Under the pieces are notes generated by a model. That model was given only the letters and a program-made list of their open reading frames with translations, ran no database searches and had not been told where the DNA came from. Positions 33,400-41,000 of a stretch of 45,296 nt of DNA are shown piece after piece. Within the stretch, counting starts at the first letter, position 1; every line of letters begins with the position of its first letter. Origin of the DNA: Clostridia bacterium. Lineage in GTDB: Bacteria > Bacillota > Clostridia > Oscillospirales > CAG-272. The stretch covers positions 1 to 45,296 of the forward strand of contig JAGAKG010000054.1 in the NCBI GenBank assembly GCA_017625755.1. The letters run 5' to 3'. A program made the position numbers and the translations under genes.

Positions 33400-33437
33400 A
33401 AAACACCGATACCGCAAATGCGGTATCGGTGTTTTTA
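33399..33437 (+). terminator. Terminator of tRNA-Lys
   Basis: AAAACACCGATACCGC and GCGGTATCGGTGTTTT form a 16-bp stem around AAAT. Confidence 0.93.
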
Positions 33438-33494
33438 GTTATTCGAAGCGAGTCGAACTCCTCAAATTCGCAGAATTTGATGTACGCGCGTTGA
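33427..33494 (+). repeat. 68-bp direct repeat downstream of tRNA-Lys, copy A
   Basis: It begins with CGGTGTTTTTAGTTATTC, the 3' half of the tRNA terminator, and ends with GATGTACGCGCGTTGA. It matches copy B (33545-33612) at 63 of 68 positions by eye. It contains the small palindrome CAAATTC-GCA-GAATTTG. Confidence 0.85.
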
Positions 33495-33531
33495 AGTTGA
33501 CGAAAAAGAAAAGAGATTTTAGCGCGCGTGT

Positions 33532-33549
33532 GAGTTCGAGTCTCCGGTG
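33532..33549 (+). repeat. Duplicated tRNA-Lys 3' fragment
   Basis: GAGTTCGAGTCTCCGGTG is identical to 33374-33391, the T-arm and first acceptor bases of tRNA-Lys. It runs directly into copy B of the 68-bp repeat at a shared CGGTG, so it is a truncated second tRNA end, not a functional tRNA. Confidence 0.85.
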
Positions 33550-33612
33550 TTTTTAGTTATTCAAAACGAGTCGAGCTCATCAAATTCGCAGAATTTGATG
33601 TACGCGCGCTGA
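33545..33612 (+). repeat. 68-bp direct repeat downstream of tRNA-Lys, copy B
   Basis: Same element as 33427-33494 with five substitutions. It lacks the 5' arm of the terminator stem, which is replaced by the tRNA fragment. The TIR-protein gene starts 46 bases further on. Confidence 0.85.
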
Positions 33613-33658
33613 GATGATTTTTTAGTTTTTCACCCTTTTATTTTTTAAGGAGAAAAAT

Positions 33659-35848
33659 ATGTCTGTATTAAAATGCAAAACGAGGGGAGGCTGCTCCGCG
33701 CAGGGTAAGGCGAGGGTGTATTTGTGCGCCCACCCCGATGACCTCGCAGAGTATCTTGACGATATTTGCGACTCTATCCTAAAACTTAGCGATTGCGCTA
33801 TTTATTATCGGGACATAACCGCCGCGGAGCCTGCTCACGATGAACTTTTTGACGCTCTTTCGCTTATGAAGCTTTTCGTTGTGCCCGTTACCTCGAAATT
33901 TCTCTTTGAGTCAAATTCCGCCCGTGAGCTTGAATTCAAGTTTGCCACGGAGAACCACATTCCCGTTCTGCCGCTTTTGTACGAGCAGGGTCTGGAATAC
34001 GACTTCAACGAAATATGCGGAGATCTGCACATTCTGAATGAAAACGCGGTTTCCGATAATTTTTCAAGCTACGAGCAGCAACTCAAAAAATTTATAGACC
34101 GCGTCGTGCTTGACGATACGACTGCCGAGAGAGTGCGCTCCGCCTTTGAGTCGTATGTATTTCTGAGCTACCGCAAGAAGGATAGAAGGGCGGCTCAACG
34201 CCTTATGCGTCTCATTCATCAAAACGAGCTTTGCCGTGATGTTGCTATATGGTACGACGAGTTTTTATCGCCGGGGGAAAATTTCAACGAGGGAATAAAG
34301 GAGGCTTTGTTCAAGAGCCGTTTATTTGTCCTTGCCGTTACTCCAAATCTCCTTGAGAAAAACAATTATGTTATGCAAATCGAGTTCCCGATGGCAAAGG
34401 ATGCGGGCAAGCCCGTGCTTGCAGTGGAGCTTGAGCCGACGGACGCGAGGGCACTCCGCGAGTCCTACGACGGTCTTGACGAGCTTATCGGAGCCGCTGA
34501 GACGCATAGGCTTTTTGCGGCACTTACAGAGAGACTGAGAGAGGACGGAGAGGCTCTTTGCGAGGACGCTGCTCATCTGTTTTTTATCGGTCTTGCGTAT
34601 CTTTGCGGTATTGATGTTGAAAAGAACGCCGAGACAGCATTGTCTCTTATCACGCGAGCCTCGGACGCGGGATTGCTCGAGGCAACAGAGAAGCTTGTGG
34701 ATATGTATGTCACGGGTGATGGTGTTCCAAGAGACACAAAAAAGGCGTACGAATACCAGGAGAGAATGCTTGAGGCAAGGCGTAAGGCTTACGATACTGA
34801 CTCTATTGAGCAGAACGCGCTCGATTATGCCGACGCTATAATCGAAGCAAAAAATCTTGCCGTCATCAGCGGTTGTCTTAACGCCTGTGGGATAAAAAGA
34901 ATGCTCAAAAAGCAGGTTCGGGAGCTTGAATACATCACCGAGGATATAGGAGAGTGGACACTTGAACTTAAATCTCGCGTCGCTATAATTTACGGGCTTC
35001 TTGCCGAGACGGCAGAGTCGCTTGACGAGCTGGACGAGGCTATTGATTTTGCCTTTGAAGCTCACTCCTATGCCCTTGACGCGACAGAGCAAGATTGTGA
35101 GAACGAAGAGTTTGTCGCTATTTTGTTTATGATATGCGTGATTATTGCTAATTTGTATATAACAAAGAAAGACGACGAGGGGATGGAATGGCTGTCCTTG
35201 TCGGAGGACTGTGTTCTCGCTCAAATGAAGAAATTTCCCGAGAGCCGCTCGCTCGCCTGGGTGTATATACAAACTATGGGAGCTAAGAGCAGATACTTAT
35301 TGTTAGAGGAGAATTTTGAGGGAGCGAAGGAGGCAAACCTCAAGGCTCTTGAACTAACGAGACGGATTTATGAGACTGCGCCGAGCGAGAAACACAGAGA
35401 GACGCTCGTGGGCGTTCTTTGCTCGCTTTCATATATCTACAAAAAGCTCGGAGACCACGAGAGCGCGATTGCCGCGGCGAAGGAGACGGCGGAGTTGCAG
35501 AGTGAGCAAAAGCGACTTTCGGACAACTCAAAGCTGTGCGATTGCTATATGATTCTTTACTTTGCCTATGAAGCGGCAGAGAAATACGAGCAGGCAAGGG
35601 ACACCCTTCTCCTCGCCAACGAATGTATGAAGCGTCCGCTTCAAACGCGTAACACCGAGACCTGTTTGCGTATGCGAAAGCAGCTATTGAATCTTTTTTG
35701 GGAGCTTTCCGATGTTTACGAGAAGCTCGGAGATATGGATTCCGCGTACCTTTATTTCCGCAGATACCAAGCGTTAAAGGACATTATTGATGAATCTAAC
35801 AAGGCTTGGCACAGACTGGGTGAGGAAATGAATACATCAGACTCTTAA
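33659..35848 (+). CDS. Tandem TIR-domain protein with Sel1 and TPR repeats
   Basis: 729 residues, cytoplasmic, no signal or membrane segment. Residues about 17-150 are a diverged TIR domain (VYLCAHPDD, CAIYYRD, LMKLFVVPVTSKFL, then SNSARELEFKFA with Glu90/Glu92). Residues about 163-295 are a more canonical TIR domain: SYVFLSYRKKDRRAAQRLM (box 1), VAIWYDEFLSPGENFNEGIKEAL (box 2), SRLFVLAVTPNLL (box 3 region) and NNYVMQIEFPMA, whose Glu242 aligns with the catalytic glutamate of TIR NADases. A Sel1-type segment (AHLFFIGLAYLCGIDVEKN..., VTGDGVPRDTKKAYEYQ) covers about 303-372 and TPR-like helical pairs about 440-715. AAGGAG precedes the ATG. The gene is monocistronic, between the rearranged tRNA-Lys region and a terminator. 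TIR domains with repeats occur in NAD-depleting defence proteins and in signalling scaffolds; which applies here is open. Confidence 0.85.
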   Translation: MSVLKCKTRGGCSAQGKARVYLCAHPDDLAEYLDDICDSILKLSDCAIYYRDITAAEPAHDELFDALSLMKLFVVPVTSKFLFESNSARELEFKFATENHIPVLPLLYEQGLEYDFNEICGDLHILNENAVSDNFSSYEQQLKKFIDRVVLDDTTAERVRSAFESYVFLSYRKKDRRAAQRLMRLIHQNELCRDVAIWYDEFLSPGENFNEGIKEALFKSRLFVLAVTPNLLEKNNYVMQIEFPMAKDAGKPVLAVELEPTDARALRESYDGLDELIGAAETHRLFAALTERLREDGEALCEDAAHLFFIGLAYLCGIDVEKNAETALSLITRASDAGLLEATEKLVDMYVTGDGVPRDTKKAYEYQERMLEARRKAYDTDSIEQNALDYADAIIEAKNLAVISGCLNACGIKRMLKKQVRELEYITEDIGEWTLELKSRVAIIYGLLAETAESLDELDEAIDFAFEAHSYALDATEQDCENEEFVAILFMICVIIANLYITKKDDEGMEWLSLSEDCVLAQMKKFPESRSLAWVYIQTMGAKSRYLLLEENFEGAKEANLKALELTRRIYETAPSEKHRETLVGVLCSLSYIYKKLGDHESAIAAAKETAELQSEQKRLSDNSKLCDCYMILYFAYEAAEKYEQARDTLLLANECMKRPLQTRNTETCLRMRKQLLNLFWELSDVYEKLGDMDSAYLYFRRYQALKDIIDESNKAWHRLGEEMNTSDS

Positions 35849-35881
35849 AAATATTTACATAAGCAAAAACTTCACTGACAG

Positions 35882-35933
35882 AAAAAAGAGCATACATACA
35901 AGATTTTATCGTCTTGCGTGTTTGCTCTTTTTT
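35882..35933 (+). terminator. Terminator of the TIR-protein gene
   Basis: AAAAAAGAGCA and TGCTCTTTTTT form an 11-bp stem over a longer loop that itself contains CAAGA/TCTTG. The stretch 35934-36011 contains two small hairpins, ATTCTC-GGCT-GAGAAT and ACCCCC-TTG-CGGGGT. The second may terminate the minus-strand gene that ends at 36012. Confidence 0.75.
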
Positions 35934-36011
35934 GTTATATATGGTGCTTTCGGAATTTTTTAAATTCTCGGCTGAGAATATTACCCCCTTGCGGGGTCGG
36001 TGTTTATTTGC

Positions 36012-37370
36012 TTATTCCGATTTCCTTTTTGCTCTTATCTGCTGTCTTTCCTTGATTACAGATATTATTTCAACGGCAAGTATAGCCATTATTATCAGCG
36101 AGTGCGGTATGAAATTCTTCGCGATGACCACGAAAGAGGTAAAGAGGAAAAGAAAGGCGATGAAATAAAATATACGCTTTTTGATATTCATTTCGCCGTA
36201 TATCCTGATATACTCGAGAAATGCGAGTATCGAGAAGATTATGACATAGAAATATGATATCGTGGGGATAAGCACGACTATTGCGAAGCATATCGCGTAG
36301 CGCGAGAAATTGCTCTTGGTTGCGATTGCCGCGTAGGTGCTTATCGCGAATACGGCGAATATTACCGTGAGATTGATTACGCTGAACAGCGTTGACTCCG
36401 CCGAAAGTCCCGGGACAAAGAGGTGCAGGAGCTTATAAAGCTGAGCGGAGATTGAAAGGTTGTTCGTCGCCAGAAGTCTTACTTCGTTCGACATAAATCC
36501 GCCCAGATTGTCTATAAACGGGGAGACATCTCCGAAATCGTTTCTGAAGAAGAAGAATGATGCCCCGAAGATAAGCGCGAAATATACCGCAACTCTGAAT
36601 GATGCGAAAATCTTTTTGTCTTTAAGAAGAAATACGCCGAAGAACAAAGGATATAGCTTTATCGCGCCTGCTATGGCTAAGCAGACATAAGACAGCTCAC
36701 GCGCTACGGGATTTTTACTATCCTTTAGTATAAGGAAAGCAACGAGGAAGATAAGCGCGAAATATATCGTATTTCCTCGCATTACCGTATAGATAAAGGG
36801 CGCGCTGAACATTATCATAACACCGAGCTTAAGTCTATCCTTACCCTTGATTCCGAAAAGATGTGATGTGAGCAGGATTATAAGCAGCGAGCAGATAGCG
36901 AAGAAAAGCAGGATAGCTACCCAGAATTGCGGATAGATTATTACCTCGGCGGTCAGCTCGTCTGCCGTCATTTCGCTGAACTCAAATTGCGCGAACACAT
37001 CTTTACATATAAGCGCGAAGGGGTAGAGAATAGCGATGGCAATAGGCGGATATGAGGAGTCGCCCACGACATAGGGGCTTTCCTCAAGCGAGTAATTCAT
37101 TATCACGACGAAATCCGAGAAGATTCCAAGTAGCCAGTCGAACTTGGTGCTTCCATTATACATTGAAGCAAAAGCGTAGACATAATAAAGAATTATCGCT
37201 ATCATAGCAATAACCGTGCCTACCGTTATTGCGGTGAAAAACGAGTTATAGATTTTTTTGTTTGAATTATAAAATTTTATCTTTCCGTCAGGCGAGAGCA
37301 ACGGTGCCGAGGGTTCGGAGGAGTCGTTTCCGAACCAGGCGGAAATTTTTTGAAAATATGTTTGAATCAT
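36012..37370 (-). CDS. GT87-like membrane glycosyltransferase
   Basis: 452 residues with about ten membrane helices, the first at residues 45-68. Family landmarks of GT87 (DUF2029) polyprenyl-phosphate-dependent mannosyltransferase-like proteins are visible: SSYPPIAIAILYPF early, IYTVMRGNTIYFALI in the middle and AIAGAIKLYPLFFGVFLLKDK. These enzymes transfer sugars from lipid carriers on the outer face of the membrane; the acceptor is unknown. The N-terminal 40 residues are soluble. GGGAGCGGAATT lies before the ATG. Its promoter is not obvious; it follows trpS by 60 bases on the same strand and may be co-transcribed. Confidence 0.78.
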   Translation of the reverse strand: MIQTYFQKISAWFGNDSSEPSAPLLSPDGKIKFYNSNKKIYNSFFTAITVGTVIAMIAIILYYVYAFASMYNGSTKFDWLLGIFSDFVVIMNYSLEESPYVVGDSSYPPIAIAILYPFALICKDVFAQFEFSEMTADELTAEVIIYPQFWVAILLFFAICSLLIILLTSHLFGIKGKDRLKLGVMIMFSAPFIYTVMRGNTIYFALIFLVAFLILKDSKNPVARELSYVCLAIAGAIKLYPLFFGVFLLKDKKIFASFRVAVYFALIFGASFFFFRNDFGDVSPFIDNLGGFMSNEVRLLATNNLSISAQLYKLLHLFVPGLSAESTLFSVINLTVIFAVFAISTYAAIATKSNFSRYAICFAIVVLIPTISYFYVIIFSILAFLEYIRIYGEMNIKKRIFYFIAFLFLFTSFVVIAKNFIPHSLIIMAILAVEIISVIKERQQIRAKRKSE

Positions 37371-37430
37371 AATTCCGCTCCCGATATAAATGAAGTTAAG
37401 ATGTAGTGTGTGCGAATTGTTACGGCGCGA

Positions 37431-38429
37431 TTAAATTTTTACAAATCCGAGCTTTTTCTGAACCTTGGAGAGTGTGCGGCGAGCGTAATAGGAAGCCTCC
37501 TCGGCGCCGCGTCTCATCTGAGCCTCGAGCATAGCCTTGTCTGAGAGATACTCATGGAATTTCTGCTGTATCGGTGCCAATGCATCGGCGCAAGCCTCGC
37601 CGACTGCGAGCTTGAACTCTCCGTACCCGCGTCCGTCAAATTCTCTCTCTATCTCCTCGACGGTCTTGCCCGTGAAGCAGGAGTATATACCGATAAGGTT
37701 ATTGATACCGTGCTTGTCCTCTCCGATGCGTACGCAGGTGTCCGAATCGGTTACCGCGCGCTTGAACTTGCGTATTATGGTATCCTTGTCATCAAGGATA
37801 TATACGACCGCGTTCGTATTTTCATCGGACTTGGACATTTTTTTGGTGGGGTCTGCGAGCGACATTATCTTCATACCGCTCTTGGGGATTATGGGCTCGG
37901 GTATCGTGAATGTGTCGGGATAGAGCTGATTGAAGCGCTCTGCGATATTTCTGCAAAGCTCAACATGCTGCTTCTGGTCTATTCCTATTGGAACGACATC
38001 GGTCTGATAAAGCAGGATATCCGCCGCCATAAGCGTGGGGTAGGTGAAAAGCCCCGCGTTTATATTGTCGGAGTGCTTTGAGCTTTTATCCTTGAACTGT
38101 GTCATTCGCGAAAGCTCTCCGAACATAGTGAAGCAGTTGAGTATCCAAGCAAGCTCGGCGTGCTCCTTTACATGCGACTGAACATAGAGAGTGTTTTTCT
38201 CGGGATCAAGTCCGCACGCCATATAGAGTGCCAGAGTTTCGTATGTTCTGCGTCTAAGCTCCGCGGGAACCTGACGCACGGTGATAGCGTGCTCGTCTAC
38301 GACGCAGTAGAAGCATTTGTATTTTTCGGAGAAAAGAGAAAAGTTCTTTATAGCTCCGAGATAGTTGCCTATGGTGAGGTTTCCGCTGGGCTGAACGCCC
38401 GAGTAGGAAACGGGTGTATCGTTTAACAT
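37431..38429 (-). CDS. trpS: Tryptophan--tRNA ligase
   Basis: 332 residues, the standard class I enzyme length. The HIGH-type motif is TIGNYLG (about 19-25) after GVQPSGNL, the KMSKS motif is at 197-201, and the tryptophan pocket GIDQKQHVELCRNIAERFN is intact. It charges tRNA-Trp. AGGAAAGG lies 10 bases upstream of the ATG. The leader is short and no T-box is present, so tRNA-sensing control, common for trpS in Firmicutes, is absent here. Confidence 0.97.
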   Translation of the reverse strand: MLNDTPVSYSGVQPSGNLTIGNYLGAIKNFSLFSEKYKCFYCVVDEHAITVRQVPAELRRRTYETLALYMACGLDPEKNTLYVQSHVKEHAELAWILNCFTMFGELSRMTQFKDKSSKHSDNINAGLFTYPTLMAADILLYQTDVVPIGIDQKQHVELCRNIAERFNQLYPDTFTIPEPIIPKSGMKIMSLADPTKKMSKSDENTNAVVYILDDKDTIIRKFKRAVTDSDTCVRIGEDKHGINNLIGIYSCFTGKTVEEIEREFDGRGYGEFKLAVGEACADALAPIQQKFHEYLSDKAMLEAQMRRGAEEASYYARRTLSKVQKKLGFVKI

Positions 38430-38477
38430 AATTTCAATGCCTTTCCTGAATATACTAAAAAATGATATATATTAGAT

Positions 38478-38506
38478 ATGATACCACAAAAATAGTGAAA
38501 TGTCAA
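38478..38506 (-). promoter_or_regulatory. Promoter of trpS
   Basis: On the minus strand TTGACA (38506-38501), 17 bases, TATCAT (38483-38478). Confidence 0.85.
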
Positions 38507-38535
38507 TTGACTTTTGACGCAATTTATGATATTAT
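38507..38535 (+). promoter_or_regulatory. Promoter of the A/B-barrel protein gene, back-to-back with trpS
   Basis: TTGACT (38507-38512), 17 bases, TATTAT (38530-38535). Its -35 box abuts the trpS -35 box with no base between them, forming the palindrome GTCAATTGAC. Confidence 0.8.
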
Positions 38536-38575
38536 TAATATACGGTCGTATTTTGACCGAAAAGGAGACACGAAA

Positions 38576-38878
38576 ATGATAAAGCATATCGTTATGTGGA
38601 AATTCAAGGAGCTTGCCGAGGGCAGGACGAAAGAGGAGAATATCGCTATTGTACGCGAGGGACTTCACGCTCTTGTTGGCGAGATAGACGAGATAAAGAA
38701 AATGGAAACGGGTGTTGATATCACTCATTCCGACGCGTCTATGGACCTCGTGCTCGTTACCGAGTTTGAAAGTGCCGAGACGCTCAGAGCGTACGCGCTT
38801 CATCCGAAGCACCTCAAGGTGGCGGAATATGTCAAAAAGGTCGTTGAGTCGAGAGTTGTTCTTGACTACGATATGTGA
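38576..38878 (+). CDS. Dabb-family stress-responsive A/B-barrel protein
   Basis: 100 residues from ATG 38576 (AAAGGAGACACGAAA in front; the longer upstream frame covers the promoter and is rejected). The dimeric alpha-beta barrel pattern is clear: IKHIVMWKFKE at the start, IDEIKKMETGVDIT, then DLVLVTEFESAETLRAYALHPKHLKVAEYVK and a C-terminal strand SRVVLDYDM. Members occur in stress responses and as small-molecule-binding or cyclase-like proteins; no specific role can be named. It is followed 37 bases later by the ThyX-like gene and probably co-transcribed. Confidence 0.9.
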   Translation: MIKHIVMWKFKELAEGRTKEENIAIVREGLHALVGEIDEIKKMETGVDITHSDASMDLVLVTEFESAETLRAYALHPKHLKVAEYVKKVVESRVVLDYDM

Positions 38879-38914
38879 GATATAACTGATATACATAATT
38901 GAGAGGGAAGAAAA

Positions 38915-39538
38915 ATGATAAAGCTTGAAAGAACATCTGTAATGAATCTTGAGAATGCTATAAGAGGGGCGAGAAATCCGCTTAACAGCTGGGACAGAAT
39001 GGACAGCTCCTACGATGACGAGGGGAATTATATCCTCGGTGAGAACGACCTGAGTCTTGCTCAGCGCCTTGCGACGGCGGGAAGCGACCACAGAAAATTT
39101 TTGCGCCAGATATTCGTGTCGGTAGACATAACCGCTCCGCTTTATTGGTGGAAGGAGTTTGATACATATAAGGTAGGAACCGTGGCAAACTCTACCTCAA
39201 CTATGCATAAGATACACTCGAAGCCCTTCGAGCGCGCCGACTTTTCCTGCGACAGACTCGACGAGGGGGGACTCGCTATGCTTGACGCGACGATAGACTA
39301 TCTTGAGGAGCAGAGAGTGCGCTTCTGCGAGGACAAGACCGACAGACAGCCCTGGCACAATATGATACAGATGCTTCCGTCGAGCTACAATCAGATGCGC
39401 ACGGTAACTATGAACTATGAAAATCTGATAAATATGTATTACGCCCGCAAGACGCACAAGCTCGCCGAGTGGCACGCATATTGCGACTGGATAGCAGAGC
39501 TTCCTTATGCTAAGGAGCTTATAATAATAAAGGGATAA
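38915..39538 (+). CDS. ThyX-like protein without the canonical ThyX motif
   Basis: 207 residues; AGAGGGAAGAAAA precedes the ATG. The segment DITAPLYWWKEFDTYKVGTVANSTSTMHKI (about 72-101) recalls the flavin/dUMP-binding region of flavin-dependent thymidylate synthase, where RHRxxSxNExSxRY is expected, but the arginines, the second serine context and the ExSxRY are replaced. MLPSSYNQMRTVTMNYENLINMYYAR further on fits the ThyX C-terminal helices. I recall similar proteins in gut Clostridia and phages. Enzyme activity is doubtful; a nucleotide- or flavin-binding relative is the best guess. Confidence 0.55.
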   Translation: MIKLERTSVMNLENAIRGARNPLNSWDRMDSSYDDEGNYILGENDLSLAQRLATAGSDHRKFLRQIFVSVDITAPLYWWKEFDTYKVGTVANSTSTMHKIHSKPFERADFSCDRLDEGGLAMLDATIDYLEEQRVRFCEDKTDRQPWHNMIQMLPSSYNQMRTVTMNYENLINMYYARKTHKLAEWHAYCDWIAELPYAKELIIIKG

Positions 39539-39548
39539 AACAATAAAT

Positions 39549-39584
39549 AAAAGGCTGGTTTGCATTTGCGCAAAACAGCCTTTT
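39549..39584 (+). terminator. Terminator after the ThyX-like gene
   Basis: AAAAGGCTG and CAGCCTTTT form the outer stem, with GTTTGC/GCAAAA partly paired inside, followed by GATTTG. Confidence 0.85.
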
Positions 39585-39803
39585 GATTTGCTGTTCATAA
39601 GACAAAAATTGTCATATTCTAGCCTCTTTCGGGCAAAATCAAATACGGTGTACGGAGAAGATTCTAGACCTGAAAACGGTATATTTTGAAAGCTTTCGGG
39701 GCGTTTATATCGCGCCAAGGCATAACTAACTTTTTGGTTATAAAAATAAGACGATTTTGGAGCTGAAAAAGACAAAAAATTAACAAAATTTTTCGATATT
39801 CCC
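39585..39803. other. Non-coding stretch upstream of serC
   Basis: Nothing firm is seen here. Two loosely similar blocks each start with ATTCTAG (near 39616 and 39661) and contain TTTCGGG. A small palindrome GACAA-AAA-TTGTC lies at 39600-39612. No riboswitch or T-box for serine genes was recognised. Confidence 0.4.
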
Positions 39804-39832
39804 TTGACGAATAAGGAAAATAGGAATATAAT
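39804..39832 (+). promoter_or_regulatory. Promoter of serC-serA
   Basis: TTGACG (39804-39809), 17 bases, TATAAT (39827-39832). The leader contains a CACGC/GCGTG hairpin near 39842-39858. Confidence 0.8.
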
Positions 39833-39887
39833 ATATCCTATACACGCTTTTTGGCGTGAGTTTCATTAATTTACGGAGGTTCAGAAA

Positions 39888-40979
39888 ATGAACAGAGTTT
39901 ACAATTTCTCAGCGGGCCCTTCCATGCTTCCTTTAGAGGTTCTTCAAAAAGCAGCATCCGAATTGGTCTGCTACGGAGAGTCAGGAATGTCGGTTATGGA
40001 GATGTCCCATCGATCTCCGGATTATGAGGCAATCATAAACGATGCCGAGGCTATGCTTCGCAAGCTTATGAACATTCCCGACAACTACAAGGTGCTTTTC
40101 CTTCAGGGTGGAGCTTCCACTCAGTTTGCCGCAGTTCCGATGAATCTTATCGGAAGAACAGGCAAGGCGGACTATATTGTTTCGGGTCAGTTCTCGGGCA
40201 AGGCGTTCAAGGAAGCGCAGAAGCTTGGATACGATGTAAAGTGCATCGCTACGACTAAAGAAGACAACTTCGACCATATTCCCGAGGTAACAAAGGATAT
40301 GGTAAGACCTGACGCGTCGTATGTACATATTTGCTTCAATAATACTATCTACGGAACCAAGTACGGATACATTCCCGAGACGGGCGATATTCCGCTCGTT
40401 GCCGATATGTCGTCCTGCATTATCTCCGAGCCTGTTGATGTAAGCCGCTTCGGCGTTATTTACGCAGGCGCGCAGAAGAATATGGCTCCCGCAGGACTTA
40501 CCCTCGTTATCGTAAGAGAGGATCTTCTCGATTACGCAGAGGAAAAGATGCCCACGATGCTCGAGTGGAAGACTATGGCAGAGAACGGCTCTATGTATAA
40601 CACTCCCCCCTGCTATGCCATCTATATGGCTAAGCTCGTTTACGAGTGGATACTTTCCATCGGCGGTCTCGACGAAATGAAGGTCAGAAACGAGAAGAAG
40701 GCAGCGCTTCTTTACGACTATCTCGACGCTCAGGATTACTATGTAGCTCCCGTTAAGAAGGGAAGCCGCTCGATGATGAATGTAACATTCGTTACGGGTG
40801 ACGCTGACCTCGATAAGAAGTTCGCTTCCGAGGCTGCAAAGGCAGGTCTGAAGAACCTTAAGGGACACCGTTCTGTCGGCGGTATGAGAGCTTCGATATA
40901 CAACGCTATGCCTTATGAGGGCGTTGAGGCACTCGTTGCTTTCATGAAGAAGTTCGCAGAGGAAAATCCTAAGAAATAA
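39888..40979 (+). CDS. serC: Phosphoserine aminotransferase
   Basis: 363 residues, the standard length. YNFSAGPSMLPLEVL and SVMEMSHRSPDY at the N-terminus, FLQGGASTQFA for PLP phosphate binding, and the PLP lysine in IYAGAQKNMAPAGL. Converts 3-phosphohydroxypyruvate and glutamate to phosphoserine, the second step of serine synthesis; it may also serve pyridoxine synthesis. TACGGAGGTTCAGAAA precedes the ATG. serA follows 21 bases later. No serB is in the window. Confidence 0.97.
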   Translation: MNRVYNFSAGPSMLPLEVLQKAASELVCYGESGMSVMEMSHRSPDYEAIINDAEAMLRKLMNIPDNYKVLFLQGGASTQFAAVPMNLIGRTGKADYIVSGQFSGKAFKEAQKLGYDVKCIATTKEDNFDHIPEVTKDMVRPDASYVHICFNNTIYGTKYGYIPETGDIPLVADMSSCIISEPVDVSRFGVIYAGAQKNMAPAGLTLVIVREDLLDYAEEKMPTMLEWKTMAENGSMYNTPPCYAIYMAKLVYEWILSIGGLDEMKVRNEKKAALLYDYLDAQDYYVAPVKKGSRSMMNVTFVTGDADLDKKFASEAAKAGLKNLKGHRSVGGMRASIYNAMPYEGVEALVAFMKKFAEENPKK

Positions 40980-41000
40980 TTGTATTGAGGAATAACAGAA

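Noticed and set aside
33532..33549. Second, functional tRNA-Lys or a proven attachment site
   Set aside because: Only 18 bases are repeated and there is no integrase or tRNA body; calling it an att site would go beyond the evidence.
33427..33612. CRISPR-like repeat-spacer pair
   Set aside because: Only two copies, 68 bases long, overlapping a tRNA terminator; not a CRISPR layout.
37371..38575. T-box riboswitch for trpS
   Set aside because: The leader between promoter and start is under 50 bases and lacks the T-box core and specifier stem.
39197..39775. A minus-strand frame reaching into the gap before serC
   Set aside because: Most of it mirrors the ThyX-like gene; the intergenic part has no ribosome site and no recognisable domain.
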